A stretch of 64,000 nt of DNA, taken from contig NZ_NASD01000008.1 in NCBI RefSeq assembly GCF_002142155.1, positions 1 to 64,000 on the forward strand, in the 5' to 3' direction. How positions within the stretch are numbered: the stretch's first letter is position 1; the number at the start of each line of letters is the position of its first letter. The notes under the pieces were generated by a model. The model saw nothing but the letters and a program-made list of their open reading frames with translations, was not told the origin of the DNA and searched no databases. Positions 9,492 to 20,948 of this stretch are shown one piece after another. The translations under genes and the position numbers were made by a program. Origin of the DNA: Gilliamella apis (lineage in GTDB: Bacteria; Pseudomonadota; Gammaproteobacteria; Enterobacterales; Orbaceae).

Positions 9492-9803
9492 TTAGATAAT
9501 GACTTCAAAACATTCAAGTTGAGCAGGTTCAAAATAGATATCTGGGTTATTTGGGCGGCTATCGGTATTACGGTGAGTATGTTTGAAATGAGCAGAATTA
9601 ACCCAATTTTCAAAATCTTGTTTTGATTCCCATTCAGCATATGATGAAAACAATGTGTAATCTTCATAAGTTTTACCTTTAAGGAAATAAAAACGATTAA
9701 AACCTTTCATCTCTTTTAAATGGCTATCACGATTACGCCAGATTTCAATAAAAGAGTCTTCACTACCTAACTTAATTTTAAACCGATTCATGACAATATA
9801 CAT
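9492..9803 (-). CDS. ABM-domain monooxygenase-like protein (HmoA/IsdG-type fold)
   Basis: A 103-residue ferredoxin-like alpha+beta barrel protein. The motifs NRFKIKLGSEDSFIEIWRNR, GFNRFYFLKG, YTLFSSYAEWES and FENWVNSAHFKHTH follow the antibiotic biosynthesis monooxygenase family, and the NRF...W..R...H arrangement is closest to small heme-degrading or heme-binding members. Heme degradation is therefore possible but not shown. The upstream AAGGAA, 8 bases before the chosen ATG, supports the start. It stands alone downstream of the rpoC terminator, with no obvious iron-box upstream. Confidence 0.7.
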   Translation of the reverse strand: MYIVMNRFKIKLGSEDSFIEIWRNRDSHLKEMKGFNRFYFLKGKTYEDYTLFSSYAEWESKQDFENWVNSAHFKHTHRNTDSRPNNPDIYFEPAQLECFEVII

Positions 9804-9834
9804 TTAATATTCCTTTCATATACCATACACTCGA

Positions 9835-9864
9835 CAAAAAAATAGCACGTGATAACACGTGCTA
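9835..9864 (-). terminator. Terminator of the rpl-rpoBC operon
   Basis: Minus strand TAGCACGTG TTAT CACGTGCTA followed by seven T residues, 23 bases past the rpoC stop. A strong intrinsic terminator. Confidence 0.9.
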
Positions 9865-9886
9865 CTTTAGTCGATTTATCTAAAAT

Positions 9887-12800
9887 CTATTGATTTTCTT
9901 CTGCTGAATTCAATAATTCCGCTAAGTTAGCTGTAGCTTCCTCAGCTGAAACAGTTGTTGGTTGAATTACATCATCAGATGGCATTGCGCGTTTACGCAA
10001 ACGTTCTTTATGATATGCATAACCAGTACCAGCTGGAATTAAGCGACCAACAATAACGTTTTCTTTCAGGCCACGAAGTTCATCATTTTTACCTGCAACT
10101 GCTGCTTCAGTTAATACGCGAGTCGTTTCTTGGAACGATGCCGCAGAAATAAATGACTCAGTAGTAAGTGATGCTTTAGTAATACCAAGTAAATCATGCA
10201 AGTAAACAATTGGTTCTTTACCTTGTGCTTCAAGCTCACGATTAATAATCTTCAAGCGTGAAACTTCAAGTTGTTCACCATCAAGTAAACGAGAACCACC
10301 AGGATGAATAACCGTTGCTTTACGTAACATTTGACGAACAATAACTTCAATATGTTTATCGTTAATTTTTACACCTTGTAAACGATAAACTTCTTGAACT
10401 TCATTCACAATGTAACGAGTTACTGCATTAACACCTCGTAGACGTAAAATATCATGTGCTGATTCAGGACCATCAGAAATCACATCACCACGGCCAACTT
10501 GTTCGCCTTCGAATACGTTAAGTTGACGCCATTTTGGAATCATCTCTTCATACGGTTCACTACCATCTAGTGGAGTGATAATTAAGCGACGTTTACCTTT
10601 AGTTTCTTTACCGAATGAGATAATACCATCAATTTCAGCAAGAATTGCCGGCTCTTTAGGTTTACGAGCTTCAAATAAATCAGCAACTCGTGGTAAACCA
10701 CCGGTGATATCTTTAGTACCTACAGATGCTTGTGGAATCCGTGCAAGTGTATCACCAACATTAATTTCCGCACCATCTTCTAATTGTACTAATGCTTTAC
10801 CAGGTAAGAAGTACTGCGCAAGCATTTCTGTACCTGCCACAAAGATATCATTACCTTTAGCATCAACAATTTTAATTGCTGGACGTAAATCTTTACCAAC
10901 ACCAGTACGTTCTGCTACATCTAAGATCACGATAGATGATAAACCTGTTAACTCATCGGTTTGACGAGTAATAGTTTGACCATCGATCATATCAACAAAA
11001 CGAACAAAACCTTTGGCTTCCGAAATAACTGGCATTGTATGTGGATCCCAGTTTGCTACTGTTTCACCAGCATCAACAGTTGCACCATTACCTTTAGTTA
11101 GAATCGAGCCATAAGGAACTTTATAAGTTTCTTTCATTCGACCTAATTCATCAATAATAGTTAATTCAGCATTACGTGAAGTAATAACTAGTTTCTGATC
11201 TGGGTTAGTTACAAATTTAGCATTAGTTAGTTTAATACTACCTTTGTTTTTAACTTGAACACTAGATTCTGCTGCTGCTCGCGATGCCGCACCACCGATA
11301 TGGAACGTACGCATGGTTAACTGTGTACCTGGCTCACCAATTGATTGAGCAGCGATAACACCGATTGCTTCACCTTTGTTCACTAAGTGACCACGAGCTA
11401 AGTCACGTCCATAACATTTCGCACAAACACCAAAATCAGTATCACACGAAACTACTGAACGAACTTTAACGCTATCTACAGATTCTTGTTCAAGTAGATC
11501 ACAATAACTTTCATCAAGTAATGTATTGCGAGGGATTAAAATATCCGCACTACCTGGTTTTAATACATCTTCAGCTGTTACACGACCTAATACACGTTCA
11601 CGTAATGGTTCTTTAACATCACCACCTTCAATCACAGGTGTCATTACCACACCTTCTAACGTGCCACAGTCATCTTCAATAACAACTAAATCTTGAGCCA
11701 CATCAACTAAACGACGAGTTAAGTAACCTGAGTTCGCTGTTTTCAATGCGGTATCCGCAAGACCTTTACGCGCACCATGGGTCGAGATAAAGTATTGAAG
11801 TACGTTTAATCCTTCACGGAAATTTGCGGTGATTGGCGTTTCGATGATCGAACCATCTGGTTTTGCCATCAAACCACGCATACCCGCTAACTGACGAATC
11901 TGAGCTGCAGAACCACGAGCACCAGAGTCGGCCATCATATAGATGCTGTTAAATGAAGATTGAACTTCTTCTTTACCTTCACGGTTAATAACTTTTTCAG
12001 TTGATAAGTTATCCATCATCGCTTTAGCAACACGCTCATTAGCTGCTGCCCAAATATCGATAACTTTGTTATAACGTTCACCTGCAGTTACTAAACCTGA
12101 TTGGAACTGTTCTTGAATTTCTGCAACTTCGATTTCAGCTTCATTGATAATTTGTAATTTCTTAGCAGGAATTTCCATATCATCAATACCAACTGATACC
12201 CCAGAACGAGCTGCATAAGCAAAGCCGGTATACATAACCTGGTCAGCTAAAATAACAGTTTCTTTCATGCCTAATTGGCGATAACAAATATTTAAAATTC
12301 GTGAAATCGCTTTTTTACCAAGCGGCTGATTGATAACTGAGAAACTCATGCCTTTAGGCATAATTAACCATAAGATAGCACGACCAACAGTAGTATCAAT
12401 TACAGAAGTTGTATCTTCCCATTCACCAATACTGTTACGATGGCTTTCAGTTATACGTACTTTAACTTTAGCATGTAGTTCAACTAGACCTAAACGATAC
12501 AGTTTTTCTGCTTCTTTAGGGCCGGTTAATACCATGCCTTCACCTTTAGCATTGACTTTATCACGAGTCATGTAGTAAAGACCTAATACCACGTCCTGAG
12601 ATGGAACGATAATAGGCTCACCACTTGCTGGCGAAAGAATATTGTTGGTTGACATCATTAACGCACGCGCTTCTAATTGCGCTTCTAACGTTAATGGAAC
12701 GTGAACCGCCATTTGGTCACCATCGAAGTCAGCATTGAATGCCGCACAAACTAATGGGTGCAATTGGATCGCTTTACCTTCAATTAGGATAGGTTCAAAT

Positions 12801-14107
12801 GCCTGAATACCTAGTCTGTGAAGTGTTGGTGCACGGTTTAATAATACCGGATGTTCACGGATAACTTCATCTAAGATATCCCAAACAATTGCATCTTCAC
12901 GTTCAACCATTTTCTTCGCTGCTTTAATGGTTGTTGCATAACCACGACGCTCTAATTTACCGTAAATAAATGGTTTAAATAGTTCAAGAGCCATTTTCTT
13001 CGGTAAACCACATTGATGTAAACGTAAGTATGGACCTACAGTAATTACTGAACGGCCTGAATAGTCAACACGTTTACCTAATAGGTTTTGACGGAAACGA
13101 CCTTGCTTACCTTTAATCATATCGGCAAGTGATTTTAATGGACGTTTGTTTGAACCAGTGATTGCACGACCACGACGACCATTATCAAGCAAGGCGTCAA
13201 CAGACTCTTGTAACATACGTTTTTCGTTACGTACAATAATATCTGGTGCAGCTAAATCTAATAAGCGTTTTAAACGGTTATTACGGTTAATAACGCGACG
13301 ATATAAATCGTTCAAATCTGATGTTGCAAAACGGCCACCATCTAATGGTACTAATGGACGTAAATCTGGCGGTAATACAGGCAACACATTTAAAATCATC
13401 CATTCTGGTTTATTTTCTGATTGAATGAATGCTTCAATGATTTTAATACGTTTTGTTAATTTTTTACGTTTAGTTTCAGAATTTGTTGTTGCTAATTCGT
13501 CACGTAGTGCTTCGCATTCAGCTTGTACATCAATATTACGTAATAATTCTTGGATTGCTTCTGCACCCATGCGTGCATCAAACTCATCACCAAACTCTTC
13601 TAACGCATCTAAATACTGTTCTTCAGTTAAAATTTGTCCGCGCTCAAGGTTTGTCATACCACCATCAAGAACCATAAATGATTCAAAATAAAGTACCCGT
13701 TCAATATCACGAAGTGGCATATCAAGTAATAAACCAATACGTGATGGTAATGATTTTAAAAACCAAATATGTGCAGTTGGTGATGCAAGTTCAATGTGGC
13801 CCATACGTTCACGACGTACTTTAGCTTGTGTGACTTCTACACCACATTTTTCACAAATAACACCACGGTGTTTTAAACGTTTATATTTTCCACACAAACA
13901 TTCATAATCTTTAACTGGCCCGAAAATACGCGCACAAAACAATCCATCACGTTCAGGTTTAAACGTACGATAGTTAATTGTTTCAGGTTTTTTAACTTCA
14001 CCAAAAGACCATGAACGAATCATATCAGGAGAGGCAAGGCCAATCTTGATAGCATCAAAATCTTCAGTTTTTGTTTGTGCTTTTAGAAACTTTAGTAAGT
14101 CTTTCAC
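9887..14107 (-). CDS. rpoC: RNA polymerase subunit beta'
   Basis: Largest core RNA polymerase subunit, 1406 residues (1407 in E. coli). The N-terminal zinc site is [20 protein letters not shown]. The catalytic magnesium loop is [12 protein letters not shown], and the trigger-loop region and second zinc cluster ([19 protein letters not shown]) are present. Start is GTG ([11 protein letters not shown]), preceded by AGGAGT, which can itself fold into a 5-bp hairpin with an upstream ACTCC. It follows rpoB by 91 bases containing a stem-loop, and ends with a strong terminator. Confidence 0.99.
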   Translation of the reverse strand: MKDLLKFLKAQTKTEDFDAIKIGLASPDMIRSWSFGEVKKPETINYRTFKPERDGLFCARIFGPVKDYECLCGKYKRLKHRGVICEKCGVEVTQAKVRRERMGHIELASPTAHIWFLKSLPSRIGLLLDMPLRDIERVLYFESFMVLDGGMTNLERGQILTEEQYLDALEEFGDEFDARMGAEAIQELLRNIDVQAECEALRDELATTNSETKRKKLTKRIKIIEAFIQSENKPEWMILNVLPVLPPDLRPLVPLDGGRFATSDLNDLYRRVINRNNRLKRLLDLAAPDIIVRNEKRMLQESVDALLDNGRRGRAITGSNKRPLKSLADMIKGKQGRFRQNLLGKRVDYSGRSVITVGPYLRLHQCGLPKKMALELFKPFIYGKLERRGYATTIKAAKKMVEREDAIVWDILDEVIREHPVLLNRAPTLHRLGIQAFEPILIEGKAIQLHPLVCAAFNADFDGDQMAVHVPLTLEAQLEARALMMSTNNILSPASGEPIIVPSQDVVLGLYYMTRDKVNAKGEGMVLTGPKEAEKLYRLGLVELHAKVKVRITESHRNSIGEWEDTTSVIDTTVGRAILWLIMPKGMSFSVINQPLGKKAISRILNICYRQLGMKETVILADQVMYTGFAYAARSGVSVGIDDMEIPAKKLQIINEAEIEVAEIQEQFQSGLVTAGERYNKVIDIWAAANERVAKAMMDNLSTEKVINREGKEEVQSSFNSIYMMADSGARGSAAQIRQLAGMRGLMAKPDGSIIETPITANFREGLNVLQYFISTHGARKGLADTALKTANSGYLTRRLVDVAQDLVVIEDDCGTLEGVVMTPVIEGGDVKEPLRERVLGRVTAEDVLKPGSADILIPRNTLLDESYCDLLEQESVDSVKVRSVVSCDTDFGVCAKCYGRDLARGHLVNKGEAIGVIAAQSIGEPGTQLTMRTFHIGGAASRAAAESSVQVKNKGSIKLTNAKFVTNPDQKLVITSRNAELTIIDELGRMKETYKVPYGSILTKGNGATVDAGETVANWDPHTMPVISEAKGFVRFVDMIDGQTITRQTDELTGLSSIVILDVAERTGVGKDLRPAIKIVDAKGNDIFVAGTEMLAQYFLPGKALVQLEDGAEINVGDTLARIPQASVGTKDITGGLPRVADLFEARKPKEPAILAEIDGIISFGKETKGKRRLIITPLDGSEPYEEMIPKWRQLNVFEGEQVGRGDVISDGPESAHDILRLRGVNAVTRYIVNEVQEVYRLQGVKINDKHIEVIVRQMLRKATVIHPGGSRLLDGEQLEVSRLKIINRELEAQGKEPIVYLHDLLGITKASLTTESFISAASFQETTRVLTEAAVAGKNDELRGLKENVIVGRLIPAGTGYAYHKERLRKRAMPSDDVIQPTTVSAEEATANLAELLNSAEENQ

Positions 14108-14112
14108 AATTG

Positions 14113-14125
14113 ACTCCTATGGAGT
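14113..14125 (-). promoter_or_regulatory. rpoC ribosome binding site within a mini-hairpin
   Basis: The AGGAGT that serves the GTG start of rpoC is preceded by ACTCC: ACTCC-ATA-GGAGT forms a 5-bp stem with a 3-base loop. It could lower initiation unless opened by ribosomes or neighbouring structure. The stem is short, so the effect may be small. Confidence 0.4.
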
Positions 14126-14136
14126 TAAATCAATTA

Positions 14137-14164
14137 GATAACTTATCATTACTGATAAGTTATC
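14137..14164 (-). other. rpoB-rpoC intergenic stem-loop
   Basis: Perfect 11-bp stem GATAACTTATC / GATAAGTTATC with a 6-base loop, not followed by a T tract. It is more likely an RNA processing or stability element than a terminator. Confidence 0.55.
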
Positions 14165-14198
14165 CCTTATAAATAGAAATCATTTTAGCTAGCTAAGA

Positions 14199-17100
14199 TT
14201 ACTCTTCATCTAACTCGATATTAATACCTAACGAACGAATCTCTTTTAACAATACATTAAATGATTCTGGGATCGCAGGTTCCATACGATGATCACCATC
14301 TACAATATTTTTATACATCTTAGTACGACCGTTCACATCATCTGATTTAACAGTTAACATTTCTTGTAAGGTATAAGCTGCACCATATGCTTCTAGTGCC
14401 CACACTTCCATCTCACCGAAACGTTGACCACCAAATTGAGCTTTACCACCCAACGGTTGCTGTGTAACCAAACTATATGAGCCTGTAGAACGAGCATGCA
14501 TCTTATCATCAACTAAGTGATTCAATTTCAACATGTACATATAACCTACAGTTACTGGACGTTCAAATTGCTCACCGGTACGACCATCAAACAAGGTAAT
14601 TTGACCTGAAGTTGGTAAATCACCAAGTTCAAGTAATGCTTTAATTTCTTGCTCTTTTGCACCATCAAACACTGGTGTTGCAAGTGGCATACCATTACGT
14701 AAATTTTGCGCCAAAGTCATCACTTCTTGATCGGTAAATTCAGCAACATTGACTTTTTGCGCTGCACCTAAACCAAGGTCATAAGCTTTTTGGATAAAAT
14801 CACGTAATTTAGCTAACTCTTGCTGTTCTTTTAACATTGCATCGATCTTCTGACCAATACCTTTCGCCGCCATACCCAAGTGAGTTTCTAAAATCTGACC
14901 GATATTCATACGAGAAGGAACACCTAGAGGATTTAATACGATATCTACTGGGCGACCTTTATCATCATATGGCATATCTTCAATCGGGTTGATTTTAGAG
15001 ATAACCCCTTTGTTACCATGACGACCAGCCATCTTATCACCAGGCTGAATTTGACGTTTAACAGCTAAGTAGACTTTAACGATTTTGAGAACACCAGGTT
15101 GTAAATCATCACCTTGAGTGATCTTCATGCGTTTAGCTTCAAGTTTTTTGTTAAACTCAGCTTTAATTTCATCATGCTGTTCAGCAAGTTGCTCTAATTG
15201 CGCTTGTTTGCTCTCATTAGCGATACCAATGGTTAACCATTTTTCACGCGGTAAGGCATCTAATTTGTCGGCTTTAATACCGCCAGAAATTAATACATCA
15301 CGGATACGAGCAAATAACGCTGCTTCAAGGATTTTAAGCTCTTCTGTTAAGTCTTTGCGAACTTGTTTAAGTTGCATCTCTTCAATTTCAAGTGCACGTT
15401 TATCTTTTTGTACACCATCACGAGTAAAGACTTGAACATCAATAACTGTACCTGAAACGCCATTTGGCACACGAAGTGAAGTATCTTTAACATCTGACGC
15501 TTTTTCACCAAAAATAGCGCGTAGTAATTTTTCTTCTGGCGTTAATTGTGTTTCACCTTTTGGTGTTACTTTACCAACCAGAATATCGCCACCTTTAACT
15601 TCAGCACCAATATAAACAATACCTGATTCATCTAGTTTAGAAAGAGCCGCTTCACCCACATTTGGAATATCGGCGGTAATTTCTTCTGCTCCAAGTTTGG
15701 TATCACGAGATACACAAGATAACTCTTGAATATGAATCGAAGTGAAACGGTCATCTTGTACCACTTTTTCAGAAACTAAAATAGAATCCTCAAAGTTATA
15801 ACCATTCCATGGCATGAATGCCACACGCATGTTTTGACCTAAAGCTAACTCACCTAAGTCAGTTGATGGACCGTCAGCAAGGACATCACCACGCTCAACT
15901 TTTTCACCTAATTCCACACATGGAATTTGGTTAATACAAGTATTTTGGTTTGAACGGGTATATTTAGTTAAATTATAAATATCAATCCCTGTTTCACCAG
16001 CATACATTTCATCATCGTTAACATTAATTACAATGCGTGAAGCATCAACATATTGTACTGTACCACCACGACGAGCAACTGCAGTTACACCTGAGTCAAC
16101 TGCTACTGCACGTTCCATACCAGTACCAACAAATGGTTTTTCTGCTTTTAACGTTGGTACCGCTTGACGTTGCATGTTTGCACCCATCAATGCACGGTTA
16201 GCATCATCATGTTCTAAGAATGGAATTAATGAAGCACCAACCGATACGATTTGTTGTGTTGATACGTCCATATAATGGACTTGTTCAGGGCTATATAAAC
16301 CAGACTCACCATTTAAACGACAAGTCACTAAATCTTCTTTAAAACGACCATCGTCATCAAGATTTGAGTTAGCCTGAGCAATAACAAATTCACTTTCGTC
16401 GATTGCTGATAAATAGTTAATTTCATCAGTTACCACACCATCAACCACTCGGCGATATGGAGTCTCAAGGAATCCATACTCATTAGTACGAGAATATACA
16501 GCTAATGAGTTAATCAAACCGATGTTTGGACCTTCCGGTGTTTCAATCGGACATACACGACCATAATGGGTAGGATGTACGTCACGTACTTCGAATCCGG
16601 CACGTTCACGGGTTAAACCACCAGGACCTAATGCTGAAATACGACGTTTGTGAGTAATTTCAGATAATGGATTGTTTTGATCCATAAACTGAGATAACTG
16701 GCTAGAACCAAAGAATTCACGAATTGCCGCAGAAATTGGTTTAGCATTAATCATATCTTGTGGCATTAATGATTCAAGATCGCCTAGTGATAAGCGTTCT
16801 TTTACCGCACGTTCTACACGAACTAAACCAATACGGAATTGGTTTTCAGCCATTTCACCAACACTACGGATACGACGGTTACCTAAGTGATCGATATCAT
16901 CGACTTCACCATGACCATTACGAATGCTGATCAATTTCTTCATTACATCAACGATATCAGTTTTAGTTAAGACACTTTCGCCTTCAATATCGTCACGTCC
17001 TAAAGAACGATTAAACTTCATACGACCTACTGCTGATAAGTCATAACGCTCATCAGAGAAGAATAAGTTATCAAATAAAGCTTCAGCTGCTTCTTTTGTT

Positions 17101-18227
17101 GGTGGCTCACCAGGACGCATCATTCGATAAATTTCAACTAATGCACCTAGTCGATCTCGAGTAGAGTCAACATTTAAGGTTTCAGAAATAAATGCACCAT
17201 GATCTAAATCATTAGTGAATAATGTTTCAATTTTCTTATAGCCTGCATTAGTTAATTCAAGCAATAGTTCTAATGAAATTGGTGTATTAGCAAAAGCAAC
17301 AACTTCACCAGTTTCTTGATTCACATAATCTTTCGCTAATACTTTATTAACAATATATTCAACTGGAACATCGATCTTAGTTACTTTATCTTTTTCAAGC
17401 TCACGAATATGACGAGCTGTAATACGACGACCTTTCTCTGCGTAAACTTTGCCTTTTGATTCAATATCAAATAACGCTGTTTCACCACGTAAACGCTCTG
17501 GTACAAGATCCATTTTTAATTTTGATTTGCCCACTTCGAAAATAGTTTTTTCGAAGAACATATCTAAAATTTCTTCAGTTTCATAACCTAACGCACGCAA
17601 AATGATTGTTGCAGGAAGTTTACGACGACGGTCAATACGAGCAAAAAGATTATCTTTTGGATCAAATTCGAAATCAAGCCAAGAGCCACGATAAGGAATA
17701 ATCCGAGCATTATATAAAACTTTACCAGAAGAGTGTGTTTTACCTTTATCACTATCAAAGAACACACCTGGACTACGGTGTAATTGTGAAACGATAACAC
17801 GTTCTGTACCGTTAATCACAAACGTACCATTGTCAGTCATTAAAGGAATTTCGCCCATATAGACGTCTTGCTCTTTAATATCTTTAACTGTTCCTTCTGG
17901 CGCATCTTTATCATAAATAACTAAACGTAATTTAACGCGCAATGGTGCTGAGTAAGTGATCCCTCTAATTTGACATTCTTTTACATCAAATACAGGTTCG
18001 CCCATCTTAAAGCTCACGTATTGTAACTCAGCGCTACCACTATAACTTTTTATCGGAAATATTGAACGAAAAGCGGCTTCTAAACCATATTGACCTTCAG
18101 GGTCTTGCTCAATAAACTTCTGGAACGAATCAAGTTGAATAGAAAGAAGATACGGTATATCCAAGACTTGTGGACGCTTACCAAAATTCTTACGAATTCG
18201 TTTTTTCTCGGTATAAGAGTAAACCAT
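14199..18227 (-). CDS. rpoB: RNA polymerase subunit beta
   Basis: Core RNA polymerase beta subunit, 1342 residues, exactly the E. coli length. The rifampicin pocket reads [20 protein letters not shown] then [13 protein letters not shown], with wild-type Ser, Gln, Asp, His, Arg and Ser/Leu positions, so no resistance allele is visible. The C-terminal [20 protein letters not shown] segment is intact. It lies downstream of rplL behind the attenuator at 18419-18448, as in E. coli, where roughly a fifth of ribosomal protein transcripts continue into rpoBC. Confidence 0.99.
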   Translation of the reverse strand: MVYSYTEKKRIRKNFGKRPQVLDIPYLLSIQLDSFQKFIEQDPEGQYGLEAAFRSIFPIKSYSGSAELQYVSFKMGEPVFDVKECQIRGITYSAPLRVKLRLVIYDKDAPEGTVKDIKEQDVYMGEIPLMTDNGTFVINGTERVIVSQLHRSPGVFFDSDKGKTHSSGKVLYNARIIPYRGSWLDFEFDPKDNLFARIDRRRKLPATIILRALGYETEEILDMFFEKTIFEVGKSKLKMDLVPERLRGETALFDIESKGKVYAEKGRRITARHIRELEKDKVTKIDVPVEYIVNKVLAKDYVNQETGEVVAFANTPISLELLLELTNAGYKKIETLFTNDLDHGAFISETLNVDSTRDRLGALVEIYRMMRPGEPPTKEAAEALFDNLFFSDERYDLSAVGRMKFNRSLGRDDIEGESVLTKTDIVDVMKKLISIRNGHGEVDDIDHLGNRRIRSVGEMAENQFRIGLVRVERAVKERLSLGDLESLMPQDMINAKPISAAIREFFGSSQLSQFMDQNNPLSEITHKRRISALGPGGLTRERAGFEVRDVHPTHYGRVCPIETPEGPNIGLINSLAVYSRTNEYGFLETPYRRVVDGVVTDEINYLSAIDESEFVIAQANSNLDDDGRFKEDLVTCRLNGESGLYSPEQVHYMDVSTQQIVSVGASLIPFLEHDDANRALMGANMQRQAVPTLKAEKPFVGTGMERAVAVDSGVTAVARRGGTVQYVDASRIVINVNDDEMYAGETGIDIYNLTKYTRSNQNTCINQIPCVELGEKVERGDVLADGPSTDLGELALGQNMRVAFMPWNGYNFEDSILVSEKVVQDDRFTSIHIQELSCVSRDTKLGAEEITADIPNVGEAALSKLDESGIVYIGAEVKGGDILVGKVTPKGETQLTPEEKLLRAIFGEKASDVKDTSLRVPNGVSGTVIDVQVFTRDGVQKDKRALEIEEMQLKQVRKDLTEELKILEAALFARIRDVLISGGIKADKLDALPREKWLTIGIANESKQAQLEQLAEQHDEIKAEFNKKLEAKRMKITQGDDLQPGVLKIVKVYLAVKRQIQPGDKMAGRHGNKGVISKINPIEDMPYDDKGRPVDIVLNPLGVPSRMNIGQILETHLGMAAKGIGQKIDAMLKEQQELAKLRDFIQKAYDLGLGAAQKVNVAEFTDQEVMTLAQNLRNGMPLATPVFDGAKEQEIKALLELGDLPTSGQITLFDGRTGEQFERPVTVGYMYMLKLNHLVDDKMHARSTGSYSLVTQQPLGGKAQFGGQRFGEMEVWALEAYGAAYTLQEMLTVKSDDVNGRTKMYKNIVDGDHRMEPAIPESFNVLLKEIRSLGINIELDEE

Positions 18228-18418
18228 TAGTTCCTCAACTTGCTTATCTGCTATTTTAGCATGATTAAATATTCATCAGGGTACTACGAAATAATAACGC
18301 CTGACACCTCATCGAAAATATCTATAAATATCAAATGATTAGGCTTAATAAATATATTATTTCTTTATTACTTTTTATTGATAATCTTCAAATAAAATTC
18401 TTTGACTTATTACAGCGC

Positions 18419-18448
18419 AAAAAGGCTGGAGGTATAAAACCCCCAGCC
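18419..18448 (-). terminator. rplL-rpoB attenuator
   Basis: Minus strand GGCTGGGGG TTTTATA CCTCCAGCC followed by TTTTT, 22 bases after the rplL stop. It has terminator form, but the downstream rpoBC genes must be read through it, so it is best seen as an attenuator. Confidence 0.85.
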
Positions 18449-18470
18449 AGTTAGCTTGTTATCGATAAAC

Positions 18471-18839
18471 TTACTTAAGTTCGACAACTGCACCAGATTC
18501 TTCAAGTGCCTTTTTAAGTTCATCTGCGTCAGCTTTACTAACACCTTCTTTAACAGTTGCTGGAGCTGATTCAACAAGGTCTTTAGCTTCTTTTAAGCCT
18601 AAACCAGTTGCACCACGAACTGCTTTGATAACAGCTACTTTGTTAGCACCAACATCTTTTAAGATTACATCAAATTCAGATTTTTCTTCTGCTGCTTCAG
18701 CTGGACCCGCTGCTGCAACTGCTACAGCTGCTGCTGCAGAAACGCCAAATTTTTCTTCCATCATAGATACAAGTTCAACAACATCCATTACAGACATTTC
18801 AGCAACTGCATCTAAAATTTGTTCTTTAGTGATAGACAT
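18471..18839 (-). CDS. rplL: 50S ribosomal protein L7/L12
   Basis: Stalk protein that recruits translation GTPases; two or three dimers bind L10. It has 122 residues from the chosen start [12 protein letters not shown]; the frame extends five codons further, but this ATG matches the family. Domains are the N-terminal dimerisation helices (1-35), an Ala/Gly-rich hinge (36-52) and the globular CTD with [20 protein letters not shown] and [10 protein letters not shown]. It is the fourth gene of the operon, 58 bases after rplJ. Confidence 0.98.
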   Translation of the reverse strand: MSITKEQILDAVAEMSVMDVVELVSMMEEKFGVSAAAAVAVAAAGPAEAAEEKSEFDVILKDVGANKVAVIKAVRGATGLGLKEAKDLVESAPATVKEGVSKADADELKKALEESGAVVELK

Positions 18840-18897
18840 AATATAGTTTCCCAAATTTACATTTTTTTAATTAATAAAATTCACAATCATACCGCAA

Positions 18898-19395
18898 TTA
18901 AGCAGCTTGTTTTTGATCGCGAACCGCTGCAAGAGTACGAACCAATTTGCCAGCTGCGGCTTCTTTCATGGTTGACATCAAGCGAGCTAATGCTTCTTCA
19001 TAAGTAGGTAATGTTGCTAAGCGATCAATGTTCGCTGCAGTAATCAACTCACCTTCAAAGGCTGCGGCTTTAATCTCAAAATTATCATTTTCTTTTGCAA
19101 ACGCTTTAAAAATACGCGCTGCAGCACCTGGGTGCTCATTTGAAAACGCAATTAGAGTTGGACCAACAAACGTATCTTTTAAACACTCGTATTGAGTTCC
19201 CTCAACAACACGGCGTAATAAGGTGTTACGAACAACACGCATATAAACACCAGCTTCACGAGCAGATTTACGTAATGCAGTCATTTTTTCTACAGTTACG
19301 CCACGAGAATCAGCAACAACTGCAGATAGCGCACCTTTGGCTATTTCATTAACTTCAGCAACAATTTCTTGTTTATTTTGAAGATTTAGTGCCAT
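18898..19395 (-). CDS. rplJ: 50S ribosomal protein L10
   Basis: Base of the L7/L12 stalk; also represses its own operon by binding the leader RNA when in excess. It has 165 residues as in E. coli, starting [17 protein letters not shown]. The N-terminal rRNA-binding part ([12 protein letters not shown]) and the C-terminal helix that docks L7/L12 ([17 protein letters not shown]) are present. The recognisable L10 leader lies just upstream, which strongly suggests that autoregulation is conserved. Confidence 0.98.
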   Translation of the reverse strand: MALNLQNKQEIVAEVNEIAKGALSAVVADSRGVTVEKMTALRKSAREAGVYMRVVRNTLLRRVVEGTQYECLKDTFVGPTLIAFSNEHPGAAARIFKAFAKENDNFEIKAAAFEGELITAANIDRLATLPTYEEALARLMSTMKEAAAGKLVRTLAAVRDQKQAA

Positions 19396-19485
19396 TGGTA
19401 TTGCTCCTGGATTAAACTAGGCAAAGCCTAGAATTACTTTAACTAACTACAAATGTAGCTAGCACAATCACGATGAGCAGAATTC

Positions 19486-19600
19486 CTGTATTATATCTTA
19501 TCAGGTTCTGTCACCGTCTACGTAGGAAAATTAAGTAATTAAATATCAATTACACCTACGGTCTTGGACGGGGTCTGGTTAAGGCCAGACACCAACCGAT
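19486..19600 (-). ncRNA. Ribosomal protein L10 leader (autoregulatory)
   Basis: The minus strand between rplA and rplJ contains the conserved string CCAGACCCCGTCCAAGACCG followed by TAGGTG and, about 30 bases on, CCTACGTAGACGGTGACAGA then ACC, matching the L10 leader known from enterobacteria (RF00557). L10 or the L10-L7/L12 complex binds it to repress rplJL translation. A local GTCTGG / CCAGAC hairpin precedes it. The limits given are approximate. Confidence 0.88.
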
Positions 19601-19618
19601 TCTTTGTTTAATTGTTAA

Positions 19619-20320
19619 TTAAACAGATGCATTTAAAGTTGCTTGATCGATAGCAACACCAGCGCCCATTGTAGTAGAAAGACTAACTTTCTTCACAAAT
19701 ACACCTTTTGAAGATGCTGGTTTTGCACGTTTTAAAGCAACAAGTAATGCTTCTAAATTCTCTTTAAGTTTATCTGCATCAAAATCAGCTTTACCGATAG
19801 TAGTATGGATAATACCATTTTTATCATTACGGTAACGGATTTGACCTGCTTTAGCATTTTTAACAGCTTCAGCAACGTTAGGTGTTACAGTACCAACTTT
19901 AGGGTTTGGCATTAAGCCACGAGGTCCTAAAATTTGACCTAATTGACCAACAACACGCATTGCGTCTGGAGATGCGATAACTACGTCAAAGTTCATTTCG
20001 CCTTTCTTGATTTGATCTGCTAGATCATCCATACCAACTAATTCAGCACCAGCTTCTTTAGCAGCATCAGCGTTTGCACCTTGAGTAAATACAGCAACAC
20101 GAACACTACGTCCTGTACCATGTGGAAGAACGATAGCGCCACGTACATTCTGATCTGATTTACGTGAGTCGATACCTAAATTAACAGCAACATCAACGCT
20201 TTCAGTGAATTTAGCTGTAGCAAGTTCTTTCAATAAAGCGACTGCTTCATTGATATCATATAGTTTAGTTGCGTTTACTTTTTCGCGGATAAGTTTAGCT
20301 TTCTTAGATAATTTAGCCAT
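19619..20320 (-). CDS. rplA: 50S ribosomal protein L1
   Basis: Binds 23S rRNA at the L1 stalk and represses rplKA translation in E. coli. It has 233 residues (234 in E. coli), beginning [15 protein letters not shown], with the conserved [17 protein letters not shown]-type loop (here [15 protein letters not shown]) and the C-terminal [17 protein letters not shown]. Starts 3 bases after the rplK stop, so the two genes are coupled. Confidence 0.98.
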   Translation of the reverse strand: MAKLSKKAKLIREKVNATKLYDINEAVALLKELATAKFTESVDVAVNLGIDSRKSDQNVRGAIVLPHGTGRSVRVAVFTQGANADAAKEAGAELVGMDDLADQIKKGEMNFDVVIASPDAMRVVGQLGQILGPRGLMPNPKVGTVTPNVAEAVKNAKAGQIRYRNDKNGIIHTTIGKADFDADKLKENLEALLVALKRAKPASSKGVFVKKVSLSTTMGAGVAIDQATLNASV

Positions 20321-20323
20321 GAA

Positions 20324-20752
20324 TTAACCCTCCACTTCCAAGCCCATTGAACGTGCAGTTCCTTCGATAGAACGCATCATCGTTTCAATGGTTGCACCAT
20401 TCATATCAGCAGCTTTTAATTCAGCGATTTCGCGAATTTGAGCGCTAGTTACTTTACCGACTTTTTTCTTATTCGGTTCACCAGAACCAGACTTGATTTT
20501 AGCCGCTTTCTTTAATAATACTGCAGCAGGAGGAGTCTTAGTTACAAAAGTGAATGAACGGTCAGAATATACAGTAATAACTACAGGAATAGGTAAACCT
20601 TTTTCCATGCTTTCTGTTTTAGCGTTAAATGCTTTACAGAATTCCATAATATTCACACCGTGTTGACCAAGTGCTGGACCAACTGGTGGACTAGGATTTG
20701 CTGCACCAGCTGCAACTTGCAACTTGATGTAGGCTTGTACTTTTTTTGCCAT
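20324..20752 (-). CDS. rplK: 50S ribosomal protein L11
   Basis: Forms the GTPase-associated centre with 23S rRNA and is needed for RelA activation on stalled ribosomes. It has 142 residues, as in E. coli. The proline-rich N-terminus ([20 protein letters not shown]) and the rRNA-binding C-terminal domain ([15 protein letters not shown]) are intact. Here it opens the operon: no secE or nusG precedes it, and a promoter of its own is seen at 20840-20868. Confidence 0.98.
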   Translation of the reverse strand: MAKKVQAYIKLQVAAGAANPSPPVGPALGQHGVNIMEFCKAFNAKTESMEKGLPIPVVITVYSDRSFTFVTKTPPAAVLLKKAAKIKSGSGEPNKKKVGKVTSAQIREIAELKAADMNGATIETMMRSIEGTARSMGLEVEG

Positions 20753-20839
20753 TTTAGTTTCCTTTTCTCGGGTGCAAACGCCTCTATTAATAATAGCTAT
20801 TAATAAATAGACAGCTCCCCTAAGTTAAATGAGGGCGAA

Positions 20840-20868
20840 ATTATCCTATAACTAATACAAAAATGCAA
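20840..20868 (-). promoter_or_regulatory. Sigma70-type promoter of rplKAJL-rpoBC
   Basis: Minus strand TTGCAT, 17 bases, then GATAAT, about 90 bases upstream of the rplK start and just past the fbaA terminator. Confidence 0.7.
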
Positions 20869-20887
20869 CATTTATTTGTTGAAGGAT

Positions 20888-20917
20888 AAAACAAAAGCAG
20901 AGTTTATTACTCTGCTT
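20888..20917 (-). terminator. fbaA terminator
   Basis: Minus strand AAGCAGAGT AATAA ACTCTGCTT followed by TTGTTTT, 32 bases past the fbaA stop; isolates fbaA transcription from rplK. Confidence 0.85.
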
Positions 20918-20948
20918 CTTTATATACAATAAAAAATATTAGAAAATT

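Noticed and set aside
10575-10964. Long plus-strand frames opposite rpoC and rpoB
   Set aside because: Shadows of highly conserved coding sequence with no ribosome-binding sites of their own.
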